Part shown: positions 17,472 through 25,123 of the stretch, piece after piece
How the letters are laid out: each line of letters begins with the position of its first letter
Position numbering within the stretch: position 1 is the stretch's first letter
Origin: Syntrophomonas sp.
Lineage (GTDB): Bacteria > Bacillota > Syntrophomonadia > Syntrophomonadales > Syntrophomonadaceae
Reading direction: 5' to 3'
Length of the DNA stretch: 64,000 nt
Assembly (NCBI GenBank): GCA_016841245.1
Contig: JAENZN010000004.1
Span: 127,744 to 191,743, forward strand
Position numbers and translations under genes: made by a program
The notes under the pieces: generated by a model
What the model saw: the letters and a program-made list of their open reading frames with translations, nothing else
Database searches by the model: none
What the model was told of the DNA's origin: nothing

Positions 17472-17539
17472 AGAAGTGTTGCAAAAGTGTAATGATATTG
17501 TTCCCGGTAAATATATGGTGACACTTTTGGCACACTTCT
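17472..17539. promoter_or_regulatory. Candidate activator binding site: 19-bp inverted repeat
   Basis: Left arm AGAAGTGTTGCAAAAGTGT (17472-17490) and right arm ACACTTTTGGCACACTTCT (17521-17539) are inverted copies with two mismatches. Each arm holds two AAGTGT half-sites 11 bp apart. The dyad lies about 109-176 bp upstream of the -24 element at 17648, as expected for a sigma-54 enhancer. Confidence 0.55.
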
Positions 17540-17583
17540 GGAGCATTGTTTGCTTACAGAGATGGTGATTGATAATATTTTTC

Positions 17584-17612
17584 AAAAGCCCCTTGAACAG
17601 GGGCTTTTATGC
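17584..17612 (+). terminator. Terminator insulating the sigma-54 promoter at 17648
   Basis: Perfect ten-base stem AAAAGCCCCT/AGGGGCTTTT with loop TGAAC, running into TTTTAT. It sits between the putative enhancer and the promoter, the same arrangement as at 14620-14679. Confidence 0.75.
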
Positions 17613-17647
17613 ATATTCATATAGAAAATAATATGTTTTTCTTTGGT

Positions 17648-17664
17648 TGGCATGTTAATTGCTT
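17648..17664 (+). promoter_or_regulatory. Sigma-54 promoter (-24/-12)
   Basis: TGGCAT, GTTAA, TTGCTT: correct spacing with GG at -24 and GC at -12. It would start transcription near 17676, ahead of the 17765 gene. Confidence 0.85.
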
Positions 17665-17764
17665 TAAATAAAGACAAAAGACAATGTAATAAAAATTTAT
17701 TACTACATGTGAATCTATTAACAAGTTGTAAGCTAGACCAACTTAAGTAAAGGAGATGGTAATT

Positions 17765-18316
17765 ATGGCTAAAGTACTGGAAAGAACACTGAATTACCGT
17801 AACAATGCTGTGAACGATGTGGTAAAAACTATTTCTTGTCCTCGCTATATGAATGACGTGTATACTATAGGCACTGATCTTCAGGATTATATTGTTGGCA
17901 GTTACCTGGAGTTAGCTGAAATGAACCATGGAGACCTCAAGATCCAGTATAGAAAGATGGCGGCAGAGCAGATAGAAGTCAAGCAGAATATAAAAGATAT
18001 TAGTATGGCTCGTTTGAATGAATCGCTGTGGCATTTCTATAATGATGGGGGTCCAGTTACCGAATTACCAGTATCTAATCTTGAGGCTAAGGAAAAGCAG
18101 CCCTTTTTTAATCGGATTAAGGACAACTTCTTTGAAAATGTGCAGGATTCACTCGCATTGGCTGCCGATGGCAGTATCAGCTCCGGTAAGCTGGAAAGTA
18201 TTATTAACTATAACGTTATTGCAATGTATATTAACATGAGCAAATTATTCAATGTGGATGAGATGACCCAGGCTTTTAATCAGTTGATCGTTATCCGAAA
18301 ACCGTTTCAGGAATAG
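17765..18316 (+). CDS. Unknown helical protein, MAKVLE family
   Basis: Function unknown. A 183-residue soluble protein without signal peptide or membrane segment, rich in predicted helix (for example IQYRKMAAEQIEVKQNIK, and a C-terminal KLESIINYNVIAMYINMSK). The start at 17765 follows AAAGGAG by nine bases; an ATG at 17756 abuts the site. Its N-terminal 35 residues are shared with the short frame at 14758, which also follows a sigma-54 promoter. A structural or granule-associated role (phasin-like, given the short-chain acyl-CoA context) is one possibility but has no direct support. It is followed 65 bp later by a small membrane protein, probably in the same transcript. Confidence 0.75.
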   Translation: MAKVLERTLNYRNNAVNDVVKTISCPRYMNDVYTIGTDLQDYIVGSYLELAEMNHGDLKIQYRKMAAEQIEVKQNIKDISMARLNESLWHFYNDGGPVTELPVSNLEAKEKQPFFNRIKDNFFENVQDSLALAADGSISSGKLESIINYNVIAMYINMSKLFNVDEMTQAFNQLIVIRKPFQE

Positions 18317-18381
18317 TAAGAAAACAGAAATCCCAACATGTAAATCAGATTAACCTATATTTTAAAGAAAGGTGTGAGATT

Positions 18382-18645
18382 ATGTTAAGTTCAAAAAGTG
18401 TTATTATTCGCTACGCAATATGTTTATGCTGCTTCCTGCTTTCAGGCAGTGGAACAATTACCGGCTGGCCGGCTACAATATGCGGAGTTATTGGAACTAT
18501 AGAATTAGGAACCGCCTTACTCCAGTATTCACCCCTTTGTGAAATATTGGCCGGTTCAGATGTAAAAGCCCCGGGATCCATGGAAGATAAACCCAGCTAC
18601 AGTAATTATCCGAATGTTCAGCCAAATTTAAATAAAGCTGTGTAA
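18382..18645 (+). CDS. Small two-helix membrane protein, DUF2892/YgaP-like
   Basis: An 87-residue protein with two membrane segments separated by a short GW turn: YAICLCCFLLSGSGTITGW, then ATICGVIGTIELGTALLQY, closing with SPLCEILAG. This matches the DUF2892 pattern, where the second helix ends in CPLYxxLG. The polar tail of about 30 residues is rich in Pro and Asn. An AAAGGTG site precedes the ATG. It lies in the same direction as the 17765 gene with no terminator between, so it is probably part of the same sigma-54 unit. No function is known for the family. Confidence 0.75.
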   Translation: MLSSKSVIIRYAICLCCFLLSGSGTITGWPATICGVIGTIELGTALLQYSPLCEILAGSDVKAPGSMEDKPSYSNYPNVQPNLNKAV

Positions 18646-18672
18646 CTAAAAGGATTTTCACACTCTCTGAGT

Positions 18673-18716
18673 ACCTCGGCGGGAGTACCTCCCCCCGGGG
18701 TATTCTTTTCTCTTCT
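18673..18716 (+). terminator. Strong terminator after the 17765-18645 unit
   Basis: The hairpin 18673-18701 pairs ACCTCGG-GGGAG with CTCCC-CCGGGGT (one mismatch, one G-T pair, TAC loop), followed by ATTCTTTTCTCTTCT. Confidence 0.8.
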
Positions 18717-18862
18717 GCCCAATAAGCCTGAAGTTTGTTCCTAAACAGTTTAAATCGAAACCGCTCCAGCATTCCGGACGAGGCTAAAATATAATATAAA
18801 TATTATAATATCAAGGAAACGATTGCTTAAAGATTAATGAATTTTAAAACCAGAGGTATTAA

Positions 18863-20095
18863 TCAATTATCTTGAATTTCATTGAGTTCAATAATCCGCA
18901 TAATTACTCCTACAGCCTTTTCCATTGATTCCAGACTAATAAACTCGTATCGGCTGTGGAAGTTATGACCGCCAGTGAAAATATTAGGACAGGGGAGTCC
19001 CATATAAGAAAGGCGAGCACCGTCTGTACCACCTCTAATTGGTTTTATCTGAGGAATGATCCCATTATCTGCTATTGCTTGCTCTGCTAAGTCAATTATA
19101 TAAAACACCGGTTCAATTTTTTCTTTCATATTGTAATATTGATCCGATATCTTGATATTAACTGTTTTTTCACCATGCTTGCTGTTCAGAAAGGCTGCGC
19201 ATCTTTCAAAATATGCCTTCTTATGTTCAAATTTAGCCATGTCATGATCTCTAATAATATAGGTCATTTTAGCTGATTCAACACTTCCTTGAAGTTTGTT
19301 AAGATGATAAAATCCTTCATAATCGCGGGTGTATTCTGGACGTTCATGCCCCGGAAGCAGAGTATTGAATTCCATGGCAATATATAGGGCGTTTTTCATA
19401 CGCATATAAGCTGAACCAGGGTGCACATTAATTCCTTGAATATCGACATGGGCAATCGCTGCATTGAATGTCTCATACTCCAGTTCTCCTAAAATGCCCC
19501 CATCAACTGTATAAGCGAAATCCGCTCCAAAGTCAGCTACATCAAAAAAATCTGCACCCTGACCTATTTCCTCGTCCGGAGTAAAACCTATAACTATCCT
19601 GCCATGTTTGGATTCCGGTTTATCCATAATATTAGCTATCGCAGTCATGATGGCTGCTATCCCTGCCTTATCATCAGCCCCCAGCAAAGTAATCCCATCG
19701 CTGGTAATAATAGTCTGGCCGACATAATCATTGAGCTCTGGATACTCTTGAACATTCAAGACGATGTTTTCAGCCTTATTCAGAATTAAATCCTGCCCAT
19801 CATAGTCCGCGAATACCTGCGGTTTAACGTCCTTGCCTGATACATCAGGGCTGGTATCCAGATGCGCTATAAAACCAACCGTCGGAAGATTTTTATCGCT
19901 GTTAGCAGGCAGCTCGGCCATTAAATAACCTTTATTGCTAAGCCTGATATTACTTAAACCTAGTCCCTGTAGCTCTTTTTCCAGCAGCCTGGCTAATTCC
20001 AGCTGCCCGGGTGTACTCGGATGAGCAGCCGAGCCCTCATCTGACTGAGTATCGATTTTTACATATCTCAAGAATCTATCCAGTAATGTATCCAT
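18863..20095 (-). CDS. pepT: Peptidase T (tripeptide aminopeptidase)
   Basis: A zinc aminopeptidase of the M20 family that releases the N-terminal residue of tripeptides in the cytoplasm. The 410-residue length is typical. Metal and catalytic motifs are all visible: AHLDTSPD near residue 80, the Glu pair in FTPDEEIGQGADFFD, YTVDGG, and the C-terminal GGHNFHSRYEF. The PepT-specific GGTDGARLSYMGLPCPN is also present. GGAGGT lies five bases before the ATG. The gene is single, with its own upstream region. Confidence 0.95.
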   Translation of the reverse strand: MDTLLDRFLRYVKIDTQSDEGSAAHPSTPGQLELARLLEKELQGLGLSNIRLSNKGYLMAELPANSDKNLPTVGFIAHLDTSPDVSGKDVKPQVFADYDGQDLILNKAENIVLNVQEYPELNDYVGQTIITSDGITLLGADDKAGIAAIMTAIANIMDKPESKHGRIVIGFTPDEEIGQGADFFDVADFGADFAYTVDGGILGELEYETFNAAIAHVDIQGINVHPGSAYMRMKNALYIAMEFNTLLPGHERPEYTRDYEGFYHLNKLQGSVESAKMTYIIRDHDMAKFEHKKAYFERCAAFLNSKHGEKTVNIKISDQYYNMKEKIEPVFYIIDLAEQAIADNGIIPQIKPIRGGTDGARLSYMGLPCPNIFTGGHNFHSRYEFISLESMEKAVGVIMRIIELNEIQDN

Positions 20096-20360
20096 ACCGT
20101 ACCTCCATATAGCATATTTACTCTATTTTGCGATTTCTTACTAATTTATACTACAAAAATCTCTGTTTAATGGCAAATAAAGAAAATTAGCATCATTGGC
20201 AGCCACAGGCGATATTGGAGGAACCGCTACACCTGTGGCGCAGTATACGGTGGAATAATGATAAAATTTATTGTCTTAGTTCCTGGTGGTTTTCTTTTTG
20301 CCAACTGAACTGCGTGGTAAAATATTGTACAGTAGGGTTTTGAGATGTTAGGTGGTATAA

Positions 20361-20726
20361 ATGAAAATCAGGCTTTTTTACTTTATGTTTCCGATGCTGC
20401 TGCTCCTGTTGGGAGTTATTATTCATCTTAGTGGTCTTTTTCATTTATTTAGGGGTAATATTACCCTTTGGAATTTATGGGTACATTTTTCTATGCTCTT
20501 CATTGATATATCAGCTATTTTGGGCCTCGTCCTAAGAAAAAAGTGGGGTCACTATGAAGCTCTGGCGATATTTGTTTTGTTTGCGATAGTCCAGTTAGCT
20601 CTGGCTGTTTTGCATATTATTTCAGATGGCCCATTCGGTATTCAAAACACTGGGACTTTCTTTTTATGTATATTGGCAGTATATTGCATTTACAAGAATG
20701 GTCTGGAAAAGGGCCTTAATCTCTAA
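20361..20726 (+). CDS. Small membrane protein, unknown
   Basis: A 121-residue protein with four predicted membrane segments (FMFPMLLLLLGVIIHLSG; LWVHFSMLFIDISAILGLVL; ALAIFVLFAIVQLALAVLHI; GTFFLCILAVYCIY). AGGTGG lies five bases before the ATG. No family was recognised. The next gene begins three bases after its stop, so the genes at 20361, 20730 and 21093 probably form one operon. Confidence 0.65.
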   Translation: MKIRLFYFMFPMLLLLLGVIIHLSGLFHLFRGNITLWNLWVHFSMLFIDISAILGLVLRKKWGHYEALAIFVLFAIVQLALAVLHIISDGPFGIQNTGTFFLCILAVYCIYKNGLEKGLNL

Positions 20727-20729
20727 AAA

Positions 20730-21089
20730 ATGAAAGGTTGTGTAATACAGTTGAATATTCAGATTTTCGGAAGAAAAAAATGCTTTGATACCCAGAAGGC
20801 TGAACGATATTTTAAAGAAAGAAACATTAAATACCAATTTATAGACCTTAATCAAAAAGGTTTAAGTAAAGGTGAACTTGCCAACGTTAAGTCAGCTGTC
20901 GGACTGAAAGATATAATTAACCCAAAGGTAAAGGACTATACCAGATTACATATGGACCGAATTGGCAGCAGCAGTATGAGGGAAGAAATACTATTAAATA
21001 ATCCAAATCTTTATAATACTCCTATTGTACGCAATGGCAAATTGGCAACCGTGGGATACCGGCCTGATATATGGAAAGAATGGGAATAG
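20730..21089 (+). CDS. ArsC/Spx-family protein
   Basis: A 119-residue thioredoxin-fold protein. It has the single active-site cysteine in FGRKKCFDTQKAERYF and the family's second half, NTPIVRNGKLATVGYRPDIWKEW. There is one cysteine rather than the CxxC of Spx, and the R-P-x2-W ending is typical of ArsC-like proteins of the YffB type. Arsenate reduction is not implied without the full arsenate site. The ATG has only a weak ribosome site; a TTG seven codons later is an alternative. It follows the membrane protein by three bases. Confidence 0.8.
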   Translation: MKGCVIQLNIQIFGRKKCFDTQKAERYFKERNIKYQFIDLNQKGLSKGELANVKSAVGLKDIINPKVKDYTRLHMDRIGSSSMREEILLNNPNLYNTPIVRNGKLATVGYRPDIWKEWE

Positions 21090-21092
21090 ATA

Positions 21093-21719
21093 ATGATTTT
21101 CAAGACCATCAGTGATTTAATCGAACTGGAATTAACTGAGAAGAAGTCCAGGTTTATATGCATCTTATCCCCGGTTATTGAACCGCAGGATATAGAGAAA
21201 ATTCTTCAAGCTGCCAGCCAAAAATATTCCGGGGCCAGACATTATTGTTTTGCTTATAGACTAAGGCAGGACACCGGTATCCTGGAACGGTGCAGTGATG
21301 ATGGCGAGCCCAATGGTACCGCTGGTTGGCCAATTCTAAATGTCCTCAATAAAAGAGAATTGGAAAATATCATAGCTGTGGTAGTACGTTATTTTGGGGG
21401 AACCCTGCTTGGAACCGGGGGATTAGTAAAGGCATACACCCAGGTGGTTCAATCTGCCCTGGACGAAGCCCAGGTCGTAAACATGGAATACTCACAGAAT
21501 ATCATAGTCACCCTGGACTACAGCTATTATGGCAGTTTCCAAAATCTACTCCTCAAGTCACTTAATCAGGTAACGAATATTCGATATACTGACCGGATCA
21601 GCTTAGAAGCCTGGATTACTCTTGAGCAACTTCCCAGCTTCATGGCAGAAGTCGATAATCTTACCGGGGGAACAGCATCTATCGAACTCCATGAAGAAGG
21701 TTTTGTTCTTCAACGATAG
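21093..21719 (+). CDS. YigZ/IMPACT family protein
   Basis: A 208-residue member of the UPF0029/IMPACT family with an N-terminal domain containing EKKSRFICILSPV, GARHYCFAYRL, and the signature DDGEPNGTAGWPIL, followed by VVRYFGGTLLGTGGLVKAY. The C-terminal half is the usual ferredoxin-like extension. The eukaryotic relative IMPACT modulates GCN2; the bacterial role is not settled. It is the last gene of the apparent operon begun at 20361, starting three bases after the preceding stop. Confidence 0.9.
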   Translation: MIFKTISDLIELELTEKKSRFICILSPVIEPQDIEKILQAASQKYSGARHYCFAYRLRQDTGILERCSDDGEPNGTAGWPILNVLNKRELENIIAVVVRYFGGTLLGTGGLVKAYTQVVQSALDEAQVVNMEYSQNIIVTLDYSYYGSFQNLLLKSLNQVTNIRYTDRISLEAWITLEQLPSFMAEVDNLTGGTASIELHEEGFVLQR

Positions 21720-21982
21720 AGATTACTTGAGCAGCGCATGATGATTTTTACGAATTTACACATAATATCAAGGGAAAATCCAGTTGTGGCAGGATTTCCC
21801 CTTACCCTGCGTAATAGGAAAGATGCTCTCAGATTTCTTAACAAACACCCAAAATCGTAAGGCTGCAATAATTTACACTTTAAAGTGCTATTATTTACAT
21901 TTATCTAACTAAAGATTAACTCAATATCCGTATACTAGAGATGTAAGATTAAACGCTTTGCGTAACGGGAGGAGGTGAAATA

Positions 21983-22726
21983 ATGAGATTGGAAGCAGAT
22001 CTTCATACCCATACTATAGCCAGCGGTCATGGTTATAGCACAGTAAAGGAAATGGTGCAATCTGCCCACGAAAAAGGCCTGCAAATGATTGCGATAACTG
22101 ATCATGGATTGAATATGCCAGGAGCACCGCATGTCTACTATTTTACTAATATGATAACCTGGCCGCGGGTAATGGAAGAGGTCGAGGTTCTTCGGGGGGT
22201 TGAAGCCAATATTATCAGCACTACAGGTAAACTAGACATGCCAGACGATGTATTATCGAATCTGGACATTGTATTGGCCGGATTTCACCATGGGACAGGT
22301 TATTTATCGAACTCCATAGAAGAGAATACCCGAGCTATGATAGCTGCCATTATGAATCCCTATGTGCATGTTATTGTCCATCCTGGTAATCCCGAATTCC
22401 CAGTAGACCTGGAAAAGGTCGTGCTAGCTGCACGTGCTTTCGGTAAGGCCCTGGAGATCAATAATAATTCTCCGCTGGTGCGTCCCGGCAGTACCCCTCG
22501 ATGCCAGCTTCTGGCAAAACTAGTGAAAAGACATGAAGTAATGGTAGCCCTTAACAGCGACTCTCATCTCTGTTATACGATAGGAGAGTGCATGAACTCA
22601 ATTCAGACCGTAATCGATGCCGGAATTGATGAAAAATATATACTCAATTTGTCCACTGATAGAATTAAGGACTTCCTGGCTGGGAAAAAGAGCTGGGTTG
22701 AGCATTCCCGAACCAGCCATGGATAA
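21983..22726 (+). CDS. PHP-domain metal-dependent phosphatase, YcdX type
   Basis: A 247-residue PHP hydrolase. Metal-binding motifs are DLHTHTIASGHGYST at the N-terminus, ITDHGLNMPGAPH, RGVEANI, LAGFHH, VHPGNP and NSDSH. The length and order fit the YcdX branch, which binds three metals and hydrolyses phosphoesters; the physiological substrate is unknown. A GGAGGAGGTG site precedes the ATG. It is a single gene, followed by a strong terminator. Confidence 0.9.
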   Translation: MRLEADLHTHTIASGHGYSTVKEMVQSAHEKGLQMIAITDHGLNMPGAPHVYYFTNMITWPRVMEEVEVLRGVEANIISTTGKLDMPDDVLSNLDIVLAGFHHGTGYLSNSIEENTRAMIAAIMNPYVHVIVHPGNPEFPVDLEKVVLAARAFGKALEINNNSPLVRPGSTPRCQLLAKLVKRHEVMVALNSDSHLCYTIGECMNSIQTVIDAGIDEKYILNLSTDRIKDFLAGKKSWVEHSRTSHG

Positions 22727-22771
22727 TATTATGTATTCCCAGTTACACATTATAACTATCCCTGAATATAT

Positions 22772-22796
22772 CCGCCTATGAGGGCGGTTTTTCATT
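22772..22796 (+). terminator. Terminator after PHP phosphatase
   Basis: Stem CCGCCT/GGGCGG around a short loop, then TTTTTCATTT. Confidence 0.8.
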
Positions 22797-22827
22797 TAAG
22801 AGCATATTTACCGCCCTGTATGCAACC

Positions 22828-23367
22828 CTAGGAGATATATCGCTGGAGAGTATGCACATGATTCAGCGGCCAGTAGGTAACAAAAGCTTTGCCAATAATA
22901 TGGTCACGGGTAAGCCAGGCACCCCACAGGTGGCTGTCAAAACTTGAATTACGATTATCTCCCATTACGAAATAGCTGTCCGGAGGAACGACTATTGGGC
23001 CGAATATATAATCCATAGGTGCGGCTACATAGGGTTCCTCTTGTACCTGGTCATTAACATAGAGCTGACCTTTTTTAACTTCTACTGTATCACCTGGCAC
23101 AGCAACCAGTCTCTTTACGAAATCATCTTTGGCATTGATTTCAGCAGGGGGGTGGAACACTATAATATCTCCTTTCTGCGGTTCTTCAAAGTAGTATACT
23201 AATTTGTTAACCATAAGGCGGTCCTGGAGTTGGATAGTAGGCAGCATTGATCCGGTCGGCACTATTCGCCCTTCAATGATCCAGGTTCTTAAAACCATAG
23301 CCAGAACAAAGGAAATAAGTATTATACTGAAAAACTCTTTTATAAACCCGCGAAATTCATTACTCAT
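22828..23367 (-). CDS. lepB: Type I signal peptidase
   Basis: Membrane-bound serine protease that removes signal peptides from exported proteins. It has 179 residues, with one N-terminal membrane anchor (about 11-27), the catalytic serine in PTGSMLPTI (about residue 40), the catalytic lysine in DDFVKRLVAVPGD (about 85), and the conserved box YFVMGDNRNSSFDSHLWG. The single anchor and short length fit Gram-positive SipS-type enzymes. Its start overlaps the preceding gene by eight bases, so it is translated with the sigma/anti-sigma-like genes upstream, an unusual partner set for a signal peptidase. Confidence 0.95.
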   Translation of the reverse strand: MSNEFRGFIKEFFSIILISFVLAMVLRTWIIEGRIVPTGSMLPTIQLQDRLMVNKLVYYFEEPQKGDIIVFHPPAEINAKDDFVKRLVAVPGDTVEVKKGQLYVNDQVQEEPYVAAPMDYIFGPIVVPPDSYFVMGDNRNSSFDSHLWGAWLTRDHIIGKAFVTYWPLNHVHTLQRYIS

Positions 23368-23728
23368 AATTCACCTCGAAACATTTTCTGATCTGGATCG
23401 AACCACGATACTTCAGGAAAAGATAGGTCATAACAAGAGTTAAAGCTAATGTTTGAGCCAGCGCAAATTGTGGTTGAGAAATATCGCTGCCCAGGTAAGC
23501 AGCGGCAGCAACCGGGCAGCTGGCAAACAAGAGCCATATGCAGGCCATGACAGCTGCTGCAAATCCACAAGCAGTACGGGTCAAACGCCTTTTTCGTTCC
23601 TGTAATGCTAAATGGGTAATCATGTTATGCAGCTGTGCAGACTTTCCTGATGGTAAATCCCCTTGTTCAGCCCAACTATTCAAAGCGGTTTTCATCCATA
23701 TATCCATATCATCTGGTGCTGATTTCAT
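23360..23728 (-). CDS. Putative membrane anti-sigma-like protein
   Basis: A 122-residue protein with an N-terminal soluble part of about 50 residues, then two membrane segments (FAAAVMACIWLLFASCPVAAA and ALAQTLALTLVMTYLFL) and a short tail. No zinc-binding HxxxCxxC motif is seen. The assignment as regulator of the adjacent ECF sigma factor rests on position and topology only. It starts two bases after the sigma reading frame ends, with GGAGC eight bases upstream, and overlaps lepB. Confidence 0.55.
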   Translation of the reverse strand: MKSAPDDMDIWMKTALNSWAEQGDLPSGKSAQLHNMITHLALQERKRRLTRTACGFAAAVMACIWLLFASCPVAAAAYLGSDISQPQFALAQTLALTLVMTYLFLKYRGSIQIRKCFEVNYE

Positions 23729-23729
23729 T

Positions 23730-24163
23730 TTAGTTTGCTCCTTTCAAGTTATTGTCCTGCAGCTTTTGCCGCATGCGGGTATGAGCAGTATTCAGACGAG
23801 ACTTGACTGTTCCCAGGGAGATGCCCAGGTCTCTAGCGATCTCGTTCAGGGTAAGGTCACCCAGATATCTCAGTATAATTACTTTGCGGTGTTCCTCTCC
23901 CAGTTCCAGGACTACATCCCATACCAAACTGATATCCGGTCCATCATGTTCAGGAATCTCCAGGATACCCATCATTTTCTCTTTATCCAGGCCGGAAAGG
24001 CAGCAGCTCCACCTTTTAAAGTACTCCGTTTTGTCCAGGCTTTTTCGACAGTCTGCTGCATAGAATCCCATGCATCCTCTTCATTACCTAGTACAGCCAG
24101 GGCGATGCGAAAGAGTTTGCCTTCTTCCTTTTTCAATAATCTTAAAAACTCGTCCTCAACCAA
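23730..24163 (-). pseudogene. ECF sigma factor, frameshifted
   Basis: Region 2 and region 4 of an extracytoplasmic-function sigma factor are both present but in different frames. The first part (from about 24163, possible TTG start) reads EDEFLRLLKKEEGKLFRIAL, then FPAWIKRK and a stop at 23972. The second, in another frame, reads GPDISLVWDVVLELGEEHRK, then TLNEIARDLGISLGTVKSR. The usual linker after W-I-K-R (normally about 20 residues with an N-x-C step) is missing. A deletion with frameshift near 23975-24000 is therefore likely. Whether it is dead or expressed as a separate region-4 protein cannot be told. Confidence 0.75.
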
Positions 24164-24476
24164 TACCTTGCTAACCCCGCAATCCAGAGTGTTTTTTTCA
24201 CGTATATATAAAAAGACAATACAAAACGCAAAAAGGTTCATTAAAATAGAAATATCACAGCTATAGAGCACAATATTCTATTGCTATTATATAAGTTTTC
24301 AGATAAAAACTGGATAGGGGAGAGGACTGGCATCGGTATTATATAACTTAAAATGGATAAATGACGGTTTAGATATAATATAATGACACAACTAATGAAC
24401 CCATCTCACCGTGTATGAGAGGATTCATTTACGGTACAATCTAATTATTAGTAACTCAATTAAAGGAGCTAATGAC

Positions 24477-24956
24477 ATGTCTAAAAAAAGAACATTCAGC
24501 AACTTCGGCCAGTTCTGGCAGGAACTGTTTTTCATATTTAGAAAGCGTAAACAGATCAGGGCAGCAATGCGAAATAGTCGTATCTCGCCAGCCTTCCGGG
24601 AGCGGCTTATGCTGGCGGTGACCTCAGTTAATGATTGCCGTTATTGTTCTTATTATCATACCCAGCTGGCTTTACAGGAAGGTATAAGCGCTGAAGAAGC
24701 CGGTAAACTCTTGGAAGGCAGCGTGGATAATTGTCCGCCTGAAGAAGCTCCAGCCCTGCTGTATGCCCAGCACTGGGCAGAAAGCGATGGCAAACCCAAC
24801 CGGGAAGCTGTTCAAAGAATTATTGATAATTATGGTGAACAGACCAGGCATGACATTGATATACTTCTGCATATGATCCGGATGGGTAATTACATGGGAA
24901 ATGCAGTAGATATTATTCGAGAAAAGATGCCTCTAAGAAAAAAACACCGTCGTTGA
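24477..24956 (+). CDS. AhpD/carboxymuconolactone decarboxylase-like protein
   Basis: A 159-residue all-helical protein with the AhpD-like redox signature CRYCSYYHTQLA (C-x2-C-x3-H), preceded by SPAFRERLMLAVTSVND. AhpD-like proteins use the two cysteines and histidine in peroxide defence or electron transfer; the branch here is unassigned. The start at 24477 follows AAAGGAG by eight bases; an upstream in-frame ATG at 24411 has no site. An imperfect hairpin (about 24393-24430) lies in the leader. It is a single gene. Confidence 0.82.
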   Translation: MSKKRTFSNFGQFWQELFFIFRKRKQIRAAMRNSRISPAFRERLMLAVTSVNDCRYCSYYHTQLALQEGISAEEAGKLLEGSVDNCPPEEAPALLYAQHWAESDGKPNREAVQRIIDNYGEQTRHDIDILLHMIRMGNYMGNAVDIIREKMPLRKKHRR

Positions 24957-25123
24957 TTATCTCAAGGACGTCAAATCTGATACACAAGCAGGGATAAAAC
25001 TTGTATAACAAGGAAGGGGAATAAGCGTTTGCTTCTATGTTATTACTTCGGTGAGATTATATAGTTTTCTTAATAATCTCGGTAAAAGCAGATACAGATA
25101 TTATAATAAAATGGATACCACAT

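Noticed and set aside
17528-17545. TGGCAC in the right arm of the dyad as a promoter
   Set aside because: After the five-base spacer the sequence is TGGAGC, not TTGC.
23972-24271. Programmed frameshift in the ECF sigma gene
   Set aside because: Not accepted as programmed because the linker between regions 2 and 4 is missing, not merely shifted, and no clear slippery site with stimulatory structure is seen.
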